From Nitrososphaerota archaeon (GTDB lineage: Archaea; Thermoproteota; Nitrososphaeria; Nitrososphaerales; Nitrosopumilaceae), in NCBI GenBank assembly GCA_028866655.1, contig JAGWHQ010000001.1, positions 1 to 64,000 on the forward strand: DNA of 64,000 nucleotides. Reading direction: 5' to 3'. Shown here piece after piece: positions 1 through 9,196 of this stretch; within the stretch, counting starts at the first letter, position 1; the number at the start of each line of letters is the position of its first letter. The position numbers and the translations under genes were made by a program. The notes under the pieces are model-generated. The model searched no databases. It was not told the DNA's origin and saw only the letters and a program-made list of their open reading frames with translations.

Positions 1-254
1 ACATCTGCAAGTTTTTTTCTAAGTTCTTCCTCAACCTCAATAGCGCGAAGTTTGGATGAAACTATATCATGCAACAGTTCTGCATCATGTCTAGCCAGTG
101 CACGCTCTTCCAATTTTAACAATTCCCGTTTGACATACCCGATGTGTGAAATTCCCCATCGATATCCATCTTCTTTGCTCAAGGGTTCCAAGTCTTGCAT
201 TCTTGCAGCATTCCAAATACCATCAGAGGAATAGTCGTCTTGGTCATTGTTCAT
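1..254 (-). CDS. Hypothetical protein, N-terminal part (runs off the window)
   Basis: An open reading frame starts with ATG at 254 on the minus strand and is still open at base 1 (84 codons plus two bases). It is missing from the ORF track because it has no stop in the window. The N-terminus begins MNNDQDDYSSDGIW. The second half is strongly charged and helical (KRELLKLEERALARHDAEL), consistent with a coiled coil. I do not recognise the family. The neighbouring chemoreceptor and archaellum genes make a motility link possible, but this is only a guess from position. The plus-strand ORF 52..234 is its shadow. Confidence 0.6.
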   Translation of the reverse strand, partial: MNNDQDDYSSDGIWNAARMQDLEPLSKEDGYRWGISHIGYVKRELLKLEERALARHDAELLHDIVSSKLRAIEVEEELRKKLAD

Positions 255-383
255 AAACACCAAATCCAACTTGAAGAATTAAAACAATTACGCATGTTTT
301 GGTGGTATTTCAGACCATTTTGGCATCTTATACGATTGATCATGCCCAATATACCATTTCAAGGCTCAGATAATGCCAAAATA

Positions 384-1502
384 CTATGTTTGTAATTTCT
401 GAATAATTACAGAGTGCCATCCAGAAGCATATGTCTCATAGCCAGAGGAGAAAGCATGTGCAATACAGCATTTCTCATTGGCATAGTCAGAGATAGTAAA
501 CCCTTTTTTCTCTTTAAAAAGATCATTTCTACCCAGAAATTCTATCTGGTCCTCAAGTATCAGATCCTTTGAATCTGCAAGAAGAAGGCCATTTTCATCC
601 ACAATACAAATTCTAGTCATATTTTTTTCTTCATCTGTGATATGCACATCTTTTACAATTTTTTGGGCCAACTCTTCCCATCTGAGGATAATACCGAGAA
701 CACCAATCACTTGACCATTTTGTTCACCATGTTCTCGCACAGTACAAGAAAATACAAGACTCAAATCGTTATTTACCAAGGAGCATTTGCTGACAGTTTG
801 AAAACCAAATTCTTTTCCACTACTAGTTTTCATGGCATTTGCAAACCACGCGGTATTTTTTACATTCATGCCAACAGATCTATAGTGTTCCGGTCTACCA
901 TTTGCCACCACATTTCCATCTAGATCACATAACACTAGATCAAAATATACAGTGTAAGAATTCAATATGATCCCAAGTCGTTTTGATACAAGAGCATAAT
1001 TTTCCCGTGTTTTTTTGCACAATGCATTTACGATTCCATCATCTGTAGCCCACCAACACACATCACATGATCGTTCATACAAGTTTCTATCTATCAGATC
1101 AATGTTAGTCAGTGCCAGGTCAGAAAGTCTGGTACCACGTACAATTGTTGCCTGGGTTTTTATCAAATATCCCAATTCATCAATAGAATCACGGCTTTCA
1201 TTTCTCATCTTTTTGCTGACTACACCAATTTTACCAGAGAGATCATTCATTTGTTCAGCCACTACAGAAAATGCTTTTCCTGCCATACCTGCCCTACTTG
1301 CTTCAATTCTTGCATTAATTGCAATCATATGTGTTTGTCCGTTTAGCCGTTCGATTTCATTTATTGCAGACTCTACTTTGCTTGCAAGTATTTCTGATAA
1401 TTCTGCAACTCGTTCAAGTGTAAAATTACCACTTTTTTCTTTTTTATTTTGTTGATCGTGAGATAAAACCGACTCCTTTGATCTCAACACAGTATTAGTC
1501 AT
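384..1502 (-). CDS. Soluble chemoreceptor: N-terminal MCP signalling hairpin followed by Cache-like sensor
   Basis: Residues about 30-110 resemble the methyl-accepting chemotaxis signalling tip, with HMIAINARIEASRAG followed by FSVVAEQMNDLSG; this part contacts CheA/CheW in known receptors. Residues about 130-370 look like a Cache sensor, including NLYERSCDVCWWATDD and the DLDGNVVANGRP turn. No transmembrane segment or signal peptide is visible, so the protein is probably cytoplasmic. The order (signalling first, sensor last) is the reverse of the usual receptor. The gene is divergent from the archaellum operon, which supports a role in taxis. The ligand is unknown. The MCP part is clear; the Cache assignment is good but not certain. 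Confidence 0.75.
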   Translation of the reverse strand: MTNTVLRSKESVLSHDQQNKKEKSGNFTLERVAELSEILASKVESAINEIERLNGQTHMIAINARIEASRAGMAGKAFSVVAEQMNDLSGKIGVVSKKMRNESRDSIDELGYLIKTQATIVRGTRLSDLALTNIDLIDRNLYERSCDVCWWATDDGIVNALCKKTRENYALVSKRLGIILNSYTVYFDLVLCDLDGNVVANGRPEHYRSVGMNVKNTAWFANAMKTSSGKEFGFQTVSKCSLVNNDLSLVFSCTVREHGEQNGQVIGVLGIILRWEELAQKIVKDVHITDEEKNMTRICIVDENGLLLADSKDLILEDQIEFLGRNDLFKEKKGFTISDYANEKCCIAHAFSSGYETYASGWHSVIIQKLQT

Positions 1503-1732
1503 TTTAATTTACATCCAACATGCGGAAATTAATTAATTCATAATCAATAATACAATCCATTTTTTATCAAATTTACGCCCAATTTCCACCTTATAGGGTA
1601 ACGTATGCTCAGAGTAAACATACAAGATACATCGTACAAGATTATGAAAATAATTCAATTTTCACATAGGAACTTTGTTTGTTCAATTCACACAGACTTG
1701 TTGATAATACCACCTAACACATCCCAAAAACA

Positions 1733-2434
1733 ATGAACATGGCAGTAAGAAGCAGAAAGACTCGTAGAGGAGTCATCGGTATAGAGTCTGCAATAGTTAT
1801 GATAGCATTCGTAATCGTTGCTGCAGCTTTAGCCTTTGTCGTTCTCAACATGGGTTTTTCAACAACACAAAAGGCAAAGACAGCAATTTCATCATCTGTC
1901 ACAGAGTCAAGCAGTGCACTTGAGATATCAGGTAAAGTAACAGGATTTGGAGACATTGCTCATTCTCAGCTCAACGCCACAGTAATACCACTCAAGGTAG
2001 CAGGCGGTGGAGACGCAGTAAGTCTTGATCCTACTTTGACTGACATCAAGTATTACAGCGATACTGTACGATACGACAACATCTTTGGAGTAGGCTGTGC
2101 ATTAGGAAGTAGTGGAGATATCATTAACGCTTCCGGAGCAGTAAAAATTGGTACAATTGGAAAGGCATGCATAGACCATGACCCACTGACCAATCTAGGA
2201 GACAATCAATATCCAAACAGTACCAAGGCAATGGTATACTGGGATGTAAACAAGAACAACAACAACATACTTGATCAGGGTGAACATGCAAACTTGGTAA
2301 TTGTTTACAAGAATGGTGATCAACCAAAGCAGCTAGACAATGTCAAGGCAGAGGTCATAGTACCAACAGGTTCTGCATTAACTGTAGAAAGACAAGTGCC
2401 AGCAATTACAACAACAACAGTGGACCTAGGATAG
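1733..2434 (+). CDS. arlB: Archaellin (archaellum filament subunit)
   Basis: This is the structural subunit of the archaeal motility filament. The N-terminus carries a class III signal: a basic stretch RSRKTRRG, a likely preflagellin-peptidase cut after that glycine, then the hydrophobic assembly helix VIGIESAIVMIAFVIVAAAL. The 233 aa length is normal for archaellins. The C-terminal part is variable and polar, as expected for the exposed domain. It is the first gene of the arl operon, and the next gene follows after 12 nt. The TATA-like stretch TTGATAATACC lies about 26 nt before the ATG. A second in-frame ATG two codons later is an alternative start. The preflagellin peptidase (ArlK/FlaK) is not in this window. 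Confidence 0.9.
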   Translation: MNMAVRSRKTRRGVIGIESAIVMIAFVIVAAALAFVVLNMGFSTTQKAKTAISSSVTESSSALEISGKVTGFGDIAHSQLNATVIPLKVAGGGDAVSLDPTLTDIKYYSDTVRYDNIFGVGCALGSSGDIINASGAVKIGTIGKACIDHDPLTNLGDNQYPNSTKAMVYWDVNKNNNNILDQGEHANLVIVYKNGDQPKQLDNVKAEVIVPTGSALTVERQVPAITTTTVDLG

Positions 2435-2446
2435 GTAGAGCTTGAT

Positions 2447-3652
2447 TTGAAGTTCGCCATATCAAATCCACTTTTTTTAATAACAAGACTATCCAGCAAA
2501 ACTAGAATATTTGTCGTAATCAGCGCAATAGCATGCTATGGTTTGTTTCTTTACGAACTTTTACCCGAATACCTATTTAGTTTTCCCACTGCACTATACT
2601 ATTTTGCAATCCCAGTTATCACCATTGCGGTAATGCTTGTAGTCATTCCTAAATTCATGACAAAGAAAATTTCAAATCAATTTGATCAGAATGAAGATCA
2701 TGGAGTGATGCAGTCAGAACCTCCAATTGAGAATGTTTCTTTTGAAGCACCAAAACAAGAAAGTGGCATGATCATGACAAACAACATTCCAGGAGGAGCA
2801 AACTCAGACATGATCATGCCTTCACCGGCATCAAGTGAGGCGATGGTGGCGCCCACCATGGCACAACCAGCAGTTGATGAAAATGTTCTAAATGACATGG
2901 TAATGCGTGCAGTAGATCCATTCCAAAGAGAATTGGCAAGAATGCAAGATACTGTAAGTGATGTTAGAGCAGAAATCAATACACTTCGAAGCACAATTCA
3001 AGATTTGACATTGACATTTGAAACATCATTAACAGACATCAAAGCGTTTCAAACAGAGATAGCAAACCCTCTTAATTTTATGCGTAAATATTTTGATTCT
3101 ATGGACATCAAAGGGTTATCAGATCCAACGCTGCCATTACATGCAGAACAATCACCAATACATCTTGCGAACAATCCAGAAAACTCCATGCCAAACAATT
3201 CTGACCAACAAATAGAAACTAGCCAAAATATAGCAACAAACAGCCTACAGACAACAAAACAAGTAGAGGAGAGTCAATCAAAACAAGAATTGCCAGAATC
3301 AATGCCATTAACTCAATTATTCAACGGTAGTCTTACCCTCGGCAAACTCATGACAACTACAACAATACTAGAAGAGATTCTTCAAACAGTAGACAGAAGC
3401 TCAATTGACATCCTAATAGAGCAATGCAAATTGATGGGCCTTAGACAAGAAGACGAACGTGTCATATACAACATCATCAATTTGATGGACCAATCAGGAC
3501 TATCGGTAAAAGAGATACTCATCATGCTGTACAAATTTGGTAAAGTCATGGGCATAGCAGATAACGAGGCAGACTTGACATATGCAAAACTCATGATGAA
3601 TCAAGGTAAATCACATAGTTCGCTTGTAACAATGGAGTCAAAGGTGAAATAG
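2447..3652 (+). CDS. Archaellum-operon membrane/coiled-coil protein of unknown family (ArlX- or ArlD/E-like candidate)
   Basis: The start is TTG at 2447, the only reasonable start close behind arlB. Two hydrophobic helices lie near the N-terminus (about residues 22-40 and 46-68). They are followed by a long polar, Gln/Asn/Ser-rich stretch with a predicted helical segment around residues 160-210 (RELARMQDTVSDVRAEINTL). The C-terminal ~110 residues are helical and ordered (FNGSLTLGKLMTTTTILEEI onward). The gene sits between archaellin and arlG, exactly abutting arlG. Crenarchaeal ArlX has a membrane anchor plus coiled coil and forms a motor ring, and euryarchaeal ArlC/D/E connect the motor to chemotaxis. 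This protein fills the same operon position, but the sequence alone does not prove homology. Confidence 0.7.
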   Translation: MKFAISNPLFLITRLSSKTRIFVVISAIACYGLFLYELLPEYLFSFPTALYYFAIPVITIAVMLVVIPKFMTKKISNQFDQNEDHGVMQSEPPIENVSFEAPKQESGMIMTNNIPGGANSDMIMPSPASSEAMVAPTMAQPAVDENVLNDMVMRAVDPFQRELARMQDTVSDVRAEINTLRSTIQDLTLTFETSLTDIKAFQTEIANPLNFMRKYFDSMDIKGLSDPTLPLHAEQSPIHLANNPENSMPNNSDQQIETSQNIATNSLQTTKQVEESQSKQELPESMPLTQLFNGSLTLGKLMTTTTILEEILQTVDRSSIDILIEQCKLMGLRQEDERVIYNIINLMDQSGLSVKEILIMLYKFGKVMGIADNEADLTYAKLMMNQGKSHSSLVTMESKVK

Positions 3653-4120
3653 ATGGGCTCGGCAGTATTTACTGAAGCAATTCTCATTGTAGCGTCAGTC
3701 ATTGTAGCTGCAGGTCTTGCAGGAGTAGTCATGACAAAGGTTGGTACATTCCAGTCAACTTTTACCCAAACAACTGAGAACCAAAAACAGACCATATTAA
3801 CAAGCATCAAGATCATTTACGCCCAAAATCCGACACCTACAACTGTAAATGCATGGGTAAAAAATGTTGGGACGTATTCGATTACAAATACACAAAATAT
3901 TGATGTGTATTTTGGACAAACCGGTGCAATGCAGAGAATCCCATACAACTTAGGATCTCCATCATGGACATTTTCAAGTCCTGTAACTAGTTGGGACAAG
4001 GCAAACACAGTAGAGATCAATCTTTCAAATTTATCCACCATTCAATGCAGTAGCGTATATGAATTACAAGTAACAACACCAAATGGAGTTAGCGATGAAT
4101 ACTTCGCTACATTCTGCTAG
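3653..4120 (+). CDS. arlG: Archaellum stator protein ArlG
   Basis: A 155 aa protein with one N-terminal hydrophobic helix (FTEAILIVASVIVAAGLAGVV) of archaellin type, followed by a beta-rich pseudoperiplasmic domain. This is the ArlG/FlaG pattern; with ArlF it anchors the motor to the S-layer. The ATG directly follows the previous stop and is preceded by GGTGA at 3643-3647, a good Shine-Dalgarno match. ArlG and ArlF are hard to tell apart by eye, so the two names could be swapped. Confidence 0.8.
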   Translation: MGSAVFTEAILIVASVIVAAGLAGVVMTKVGTFQSTFTQTTENQKQTILTSIKIIYAQNPTPTTVNAWVKNVGTYSITNTQNIDVYFGQTGAMQRIPYNLGSPSWTFSSPVTSWDKANTVEINLSNLSTIQCSSVYELQVTTPNGVSDEYFATFC

Positions 4121-4125
4121 GTGAT
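4120..4125 (+). promoter_or_regulatory. Shine-Dalgarno site that fixes the GTG start of arlF
   Basis: GGTGAT overlaps the end of arlG and lies 5 nt before the GTG at 4131. It complements the archaeal 16S tail (UCACCUCC). No ATG is in frame nearby, so this site decides the start. Confidence 0.6.
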
Positions 4126-4130
4126 GCGCA

Positions 4131-4655
4131 GTGGGATTAAGTATTGCAATATCAGGTGGAATTGTTACATTTTCAATAGTGTATGCAATGATGTCATTTC
4201 CTGCAATACTTGATGATACTACAAAGGTAAGTACATCTTCAGCACAAATGTCTGATACACTTAATTCAATTTTACATACAAACATCAATCTTTTAAATTT
4301 ACAAAATGTAAGTGGTAACAATACTGTTAATTTTTCAATATACAATACCGGGAACACTATACTATGGAATTACAACAAGTTTGATGCCATAGTAACATAC
4401 CAGGCAAACACGACTGGCACACCCACGCTAACAGAGGTCTTGCAATATACAAATAACTGCACATCACTTGCATCAGATCATTGGTGCATTGAGAGCATAA
4501 CAGATGATTTTACACATCCAGGAATATTAGATCCTAAAGAGACATTAAACATCAAAGCAAAATTGCAAAACCCGACAAATTCAGGCAGCATATTGACTGC
4601 AAACATGGGAACTGACAATGGGATACTTTCTACAAGTTCAATGAGGGTAACATGA
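4131..4655 (+). CDS. arlF: Archaellum stator protein ArlF
   Basis: A 174 aa protein with an N-terminal hydrophobic helix (LSIAISGGIVTFSIVYAMMS) and a polar beta-type domain outside the membrane. In known archaella ArlF binds the S-layer and partners ArlG as the stator. The start is GTG, supported by the GGTGAT site just upstream. It overlaps arlH by 4 nt (ATGA), which points to translational coupling. The assignment as ArlF rather than a second ArlG rests on size and operon order. Confidence 0.75.
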   Translation: MGLSIAISGGIVTFSIVYAMMSFPAILDDTTKVSTSSAQMSDTLNSILHTNINLLNLQNVSGNNTVNFSIYNTGNTILWNYNKFDAIVTYQANTTGTPTLTEVLQYTNNCTSLASDHWCIESITDDFTHPGILDPKETLNIKAKLQNPTNSGSILTANMGTDNGILSTSSMRVT

Positions 4656-5353
4656 TAAAGACAATTCCCACAGGCAATGAAGAAGTAGATAGACAACTTG
4701 CAGGTGGAATCCCCACACCCTGTCTGATGATGATTGAAGGAGAACATGGTACAGGAAAGAGTGCACTTGCGGCTCAATTCATCCAAGGAATGCTATTGTC
4801 AAAGATGAAGGTGTTATGTGTCACTGAGAATACAGTCAAAGATTACATAGAAAAAATGAAGACGATTACTTTTAACTTTACAACAGCATTTTTACAAAAT
4901 CGATTCTCCATACTTCCATTACATGTATACGGGGCAGTATGGTCACAGAAACAATCAGCATACCTGCTACCAGTAATTGGTAGATATGTCAGTAGCAATT
5001 CCAAGAACTTTGATTGTGTTGTAATTGATTCAATATCGCTTTTGACAATGTATGCCGATCCAGGACAGATACTTGATTTTCTAACTCGATGCAAGCATCT
5101 TGTTTCAACAGGCATGACTGTAATACTGACAATGCATGAAACATCCACTCCAAAAGATATTTCTCTGAGAATAAAATCGGCATGTGATGTATACTTTTCA
5201 CTAAGTACTGCAAGCATAGGTGGAAAAGCAGTAAAAGTAATGAAAGTTATAAAATTAATTGGTTCAAGTGAAGCCTCCGAGTCATCATTTGCTTTTGAGA
5301 TTGATACCAATTTTGGAATAAAGATTGTACCAATATCCACAGCTAATGCATAA
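4652..5353 (+). CDS. arlH: Archaellum motor regulator ArlH (RecA/KaiC-like ATP-binding protein)
   Basis: A 233 aa RecA/KaiC-fold protein. Walker A is GEHGTGKS (residues 30-37) and the Walker B strand is CVVIDSISL with Asp126. ArlH binds ATP, docks on the ArlI hexamer and is thought to control motor assembly and switching. Length and motif spacing fit the family. The catalytic glutamate that usually follows the first Walker A strand in KaiC is not obvious, in line with reports that ArlH binds but hardly hydrolyses ATP. It overlaps arlF by 4 nt and lies 40 nt before arlI. Confidence 0.9.
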   Translation: MIKTIPTGNEEVDRQLAGGIPTPCLMMIEGEHGTGKSALAAQFIQGMLLSKMKVLCVTENTVKDYIEKMKTITFNFTTAFLQNRFSILPLHVYGAVWSQKQSAYLLPVIGRYVSSNSKNFDCVVIDSISLLTMYADPGQILDFLTRCKHLVSTGMTVILTMHETSTPKDISLRIKSACDVYFSLSTASIGGKAVKVMKVIKLIGSSEASESSFAFEIDTNFGIKIVPISTANA

Positions 5354-5393
5354 TAGGATGAAATCATGAGAACAAGAAATCAGGTGAAATGAA

Positions 5394-7064
5394 ATGGTTC
5401 TAAGTCTATCTCTAGTAAGTGACAAGAAATTTTCCGAGGCGTTAAAAAAATCTGCCCACTTGTTAAATTACTTGTCAACATATGTTGAGAGAGGAAACCC
5501 AATTCCATTATTTACAGAAAAACTAGAAGGCGAGCATAAAAAACTCAAAGATCCTAATTTGATATATCCAATATCAGACAATACATATATTCACATCAAT
5601 CCGCATTCCAACTCTGCAGACGGTTACGTGGAATATGCAATCATAGAACCTGATGAGCCAGACCGCGCACTAATGGAAAATGCCGACAAGCTATTTGCAT
5701 TACATGCAGGAACAATGAATCCTCCGATTGAGCTTACAGAGAGATTCAACATGATAGACCAATATCTTGACAAGACAATATTGTCTTCAAATGCATCAGT
5801 TGATTATTCCAAGTTTGATGCATTCAAAACAAAAAATTTGTCAGTGTTTGAAAAAGACATACCTAGTCTGAAATATCATTTTTTGCGCAAGCGTGCTGGG
5901 ATGGGATTACTAGACCCATTTTTGACGGACCCGCATTTGGAGGACATTTCTATAGTTGGAGCAGGCAACATGTATGTCATACACAAGATGTTTGGAGCAT
6001 TAAAATGTCCAGTCTTTTTGAGTATTGAAGAAATTGATGATTTAATTGTCAGCATGGCAGAACAATTTGGAAAGACAGTATCTCATGCAAAACCAGTCAT
6101 AGATGCCACACTTCCAGAGGGCTCTAGAATCAACATTGTATTTGGAAAGGATGTAAGTAGAAAAGGTACAAACGCCACAATCAGAAGGTTTGCAAGCACT
6201 CCTTTATCCATTACACAGATCATTCCAAGCAAGTCACTGCTTGCAATTGAAGCTGCCTATCTATGGATGATGCTTGCCGAAGGAATGAGTGTATTTATCA
6301 ACGGAGAAACAGCATCTGGAAAGACCACAACCATGATGGCCTTGACTGCATTTATCCCATCAAACTGGAAGATTGTAAGCATAGAGGATACACCTGAGCT
6401 TACACTGCCACATTCCAACTGGATAAGTGAGGTTACCAGAGATACTGGAAATGCAAATTCAAGTGTAACAATGTTTGATCTTTTAAAGGCAGCATTAAGA
6501 CAGAGGCCAAATTACATATTTGTAGGAGAAATTAGAGGTGCCGAAGCAAATATTGCATTTGGTGCAATGCAGACAGGTCACCCAGTAATTAGTACATTTC
6601 ACGCAGCAAACATGACTGCATTAATTCAAAGAATTACCAACCCTCCAATGAACATACCAAAAACTAACGTTGAGAATCTAAACATTGCAATGTTCCAGGC
6701 AGCAGTTACAGGTCCAGACGGTAAACGAGTAAGACGTGTCTTATCAATAAACGAAGTAATTGGATACAATCCAGAAGGTAATAACGTAATGTTCATTCCA
6801 GTATTCAATTGGGACCCAGGAACTGATACTGTCAAGTTCAGAGGTAAGGGAAGCAGTGCTTTGTTCATTTCCAAAGTTTTAGAGAAAAGAGGAATGTCAC
6901 GAAAAGATGAGGGTTTGCTATACGAAGAGCTTGCACTTCGAACCAAGATTTTAGACAAGATGGTTGAAAAGAAAATTTTCAATTTTTACGATGTCTATGA
7001 TTCCATATCTCGTTGCAGAGAGATTGGTCTTGAACAATTCATGAAGGAGCTTAATTCGTTATGA
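5394..7064 (+). CDS. arlI: Archaellum motor ATPase ArlI
   Basis: A type II/IV secretion superfamily ATPase of 556 aa, which powers assembly and rotation of the archaellum. Walker A is GETASGKTT (residues 304-312). The Asp box region IVSIEDTPELTLP, the Walker B region YIFVGEIRGAEA and the His box GHPVISTFHAANM follow in the expected order. The N-terminal ~200 residues form the usual variable domain. AGGTGA lies at 5382-5387, 6 nt before the ATG. The gene overlaps arlJ by 4 nt. Confidence 0.95.
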   Translation: MVLSLSLVSDKKFSEALKKSAHLLNYLSTYVERGNPIPLFTEKLEGEHKKLKDPNLIYPISDNTYIHINPHSNSADGYVEYAIIEPDEPDRALMENADKLFALHAGTMNPPIELTERFNMIDQYLDKTILSSNASVDYSKFDAFKTKNLSVFEKDIPSLKYHFLRKRAGMGLLDPFLTDPHLEDISIVGAGNMYVIHKMFGALKCPVFLSIEEIDDLIVSMAEQFGKTVSHAKPVIDATLPEGSRINIVFGKDVSRKGTNATIRRFASTPLSITQIIPSKSLLAIEAAYLWMMLAEGMSVFINGETASGKTTTMMALTAFIPSNWKIVSIEDTPELTLPHSNWISEVTRDTGNANSSVTMFDLLKAALRQRPNYIFVGEIRGAEANIAFGAMQTGHPVISTFHAANMTALIQRITNPPMNIPKTNVENLNIAMFQAAVTGPDGKRVRRVLSINEVIGYNPEGNNVMFIPVFNWDPGTDTVKFRGKGSSALFISKVLEKRGMSRKDEGLLYEELALRTKILDKMVEKKIFNFYDVYDSISRCREIGLEQFMKELNSL

Positions 7065-8578
7065 TGGAAAAACTTTCTTTCAAGGAAAAACTTGCAGAGC
7101 TTAAAAGATCAGATGAAGATCTCTTGTATTTTATTGCATTTCTTTATGCATTGTCAACAGGAGAAGTTGGCTCGGTTGAGATGATAAAAAGCGGCCAGTC
7201 TTCTGGATATGGTAGATATTCAAATTCATTCAAAGAAGTATTTCGTTTAGGGGTAGGGTGGGGGTATGGACTGGCAAGGTCTTGTGAAATGATTGCAGCA
7301 AAACTAAAAGATAATGCAGATCCGTTAAAGCAGCTCTTAGTAAAATTATCCCAAGTGATAAGACTAGGAGATGAATTAAAAGTATTTTTTACAGATGAAA
7401 TGGCTTTTGCCATTCATACATTTACAATACGATATGAACGAAACTTAGAAACTCAAAAACTATTTCTTGAAATGTTTTACACAATTTCATCAACAGCGTC
7501 TTTTATGATTGCAGCCAACTCAATTATGGCAATGCTCATGGGAAACTCTAATTCAGAATCAGTATTTACAATGTCTTTTGTGGGCGTCATAGTAAGCATG
7601 GGCTCTTTTATTGTAATCATGTACATGATATTTCCAAAAGACAAATTGGCATCAGGCAAACATTCCAAGACACAAAAATTCAGAATGTCATTATTTGCAG
7701 CACTTGGTGCAGGCATTTCTATTGGAATTGTACTTACCATGATCAACGTAATACCTCTCACACTAGTCGTAGTTGTCGCAGCAGCCCCCTTGTTCGTCCC
7801 GGGATTTTTGGCACGAAGATTAGAAACAGAATTGCGTGGCCATGATGAGTGGTATCCGCCATTTATCAGACATTTTGGAGAGATTTACACGATGGTAGGT
7901 TCGATGGGACAATCACTTGATGCTGTACTTAGAAGCAATTTTGGACCCTTACAAACACAGATTGTCGCTTTCAAGAATCGTGTGAAAAACAGAATAGATC
8001 CAGAGATATGTTTTGAAATATTTTCCATGGAGGCTGGAACATCAGTTATTGAATCTGGCAACACCATCATGTCAAGAGCACTCCTCAAAGGATCAGATAT
8101 GAATCAAGTAGGAAACAAAGTTGCCGAGATTTCAGCAAAATTAAATGAGCTTCGGTCAAAGAGAATGCAGACATCAAGAACTTTTGAAACAATTATCATC
8201 GTATTACACGGGTTGACAATGGCAATCTTTGGTTTGATGAGTACACTAATTGAGGTATTCCACACTTTGTTATCAACAGTTCCAGTATCAAACAATGCAT
8301 TTACACTCAGCCCGATAGATCCAAATTTTGTACACATGATGCTACCACTAGTAATACTCATCACTTCAACCATCAATGCATTGGCAGTTAAAGTAGGTCA
8401 AGGAGGACTATTCAAGACAGTGTGGTTTAACATTGCAATGTTTACAGTGCTTGGAGGAATTACAATGTATGGTACAACTGCAGCTCTATCACAATTTCTC
8501 ACACAGCACATACTGGACACATATTCACCTGGCGGTGTTGCAGCAGGTACTCTTCCAGGAATTGGATCAGGAACCTAA
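7061..8578 (+). CDS. arlJ: Archaellum platform membrane protein ArlJ
   Basis: A 505 aa polytopic protein of the GspF/TadC class and the membrane platform of the archaellum motor. Hydrophobic segments lie around residues 145-165, 172-192, 213-250 and, near the C-terminus, about 375-395, 425-445 and 455-475. Long cytoplasmic helical domains between them fit the family. It is the last gene of the operon and overlaps arlI by 4 nt (ATGA). The convergent CheY gene begins (at its 3' end) 48 nt downstream. Confidence 0.9.
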   Translation: MMEKLSFKEKLAELKRSDEDLLYFIAFLYALSTGEVGSVEMIKSGQSSGYGRYSNSFKEVFRLGVGWGYGLARSCEMIAAKLKDNADPLKQLLVKLSQVIRLGDELKVFFTDEMAFAIHTFTIRYERNLETQKLFLEMFYTISSTASFMIAANSIMAMLMGNSNSESVFTMSFVGVIVSMGSFIVIMYMIFPKDKLASGKHSKTQKFRMSLFAALGAGISIGIVLTMINVIPLTLVVVVAAAPLFVPGFLARRLETELRGHDEWYPPFIRHFGEIYTMVGSMGQSLDAVLRSNFGPLQTQIVAFKNRVKNRIDPEICFEIFSMEAGTSVIESGNTIMSRALLKGSDMNQVGNKVAEISAKLNELRSKRMQTSRTFETIIIVLHGLTMAIFGLMSTLIEVFHTLLSTVPVSNNAFTLSPIDPNFVHMMLPLVILITSTINALAVKVGQGGLFKTVWFNIAMFTVLGGITMYGTTAALSQFLTQHILDTYSPGGVAAGTLPGIGSGT

Positions 8579-8626
8579 TTCTTCAAAGAACCAAGTAGTC
8601 AATAAAATTATTATACAGACAAAAAT

Positions 8627-9064
8627 TTAACTGGTACTAGTATTATAGACAGTCTTTACAAGTAAACTAGTCGCCGTCTGCATTACAGATGGCATATCAA
8701 AAGGCTTGTAGATGATAGCATCTGCTCCCAACTGTTCCAATTTAGTTATGGTGTCCCCTCGCACATCACCAGTTATCATTACTACGATTGCTTTTGGATT
8801 TGTCTTTTTAATATTTTCAAGTGCGTAAAAACCATCATAATCAGGCATCATCACATCTGAGAAAACAATATGTGGAGACATGTCATTGTAAATTGTGACT
8901 GCCTGCTTTCCATCAAATGCCTTGCCTATTACTTCAATGTTATAAATTTCTAGAAATTCTGTAAAAAGATTAACAGTATCCTCATCGTCATCTACTACAA
9001 GTGCAGTATAAGCTGGACGTTTAATGTTACCACCATCAGACATATAATCATCGTGGACATTCAT
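8627..9064 (-). CDS. CheY-like response regulator (single receiver domain)
   Basis: A 145 aa receiver domain with no output domain. Acidic pocket VVDDDED (Asp25-Asp27), phosphoacceptor Asp70 in VFSDVMMPDYDG, Thr98 in VMITGD and Lys120 in IYKPFD are all present, so it should be phosphorylatable. About 18 extra residues precede the first beta strand; a start at Met8 is possible. Its position directly after the archaellum operon, facing it, suggests it could carry a chemotaxis or other two-component signal to the motor. Archaeal CheY normally needs CheF to reach the motor, and no CheF is seen here. Confidence 0.85.
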   Translation of the reverse strand: MNVHDDYMSDGGNIKRPAYTALVVDDDEDTVNLFTEFLEIYNIEVIGKAFDGKQAVTIYNDMSPHIVFSDVMMPDYDGFYALENIKKTNPKAIVVMITGDVRGDTITKLEQLGADAIIYKPFDMPSVMQTATSLLVKTVYNTSTS

Positions 9065-9196
9065 CTTCTAATATTAATCAGTGTGTTAAGATCAGACAAA
9101 CAGTTTGAATGAACAAAGCAGATGCCGACCCGTAATCAAATATCTTTTAAAAATTGGACGAAAACAGGTAACTATTTTTAAAACCATGTTTAAGGC

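Noticed and set aside
52-234. 60-aa plus-strand ORF at the left edge
   Set aside because: Antisense to the partial minus-strand protein 1..254, whose sequence is protein-like.
1015-1455. 146-aa plus-strand ORF
   Set aside because: Antisense shadow of the chemoreceptor; composition is not protein-like.
4843-5367. 174-aa minus-strand ORF
   Set aside because: Complement of arlH, which has clear Walker motifs.
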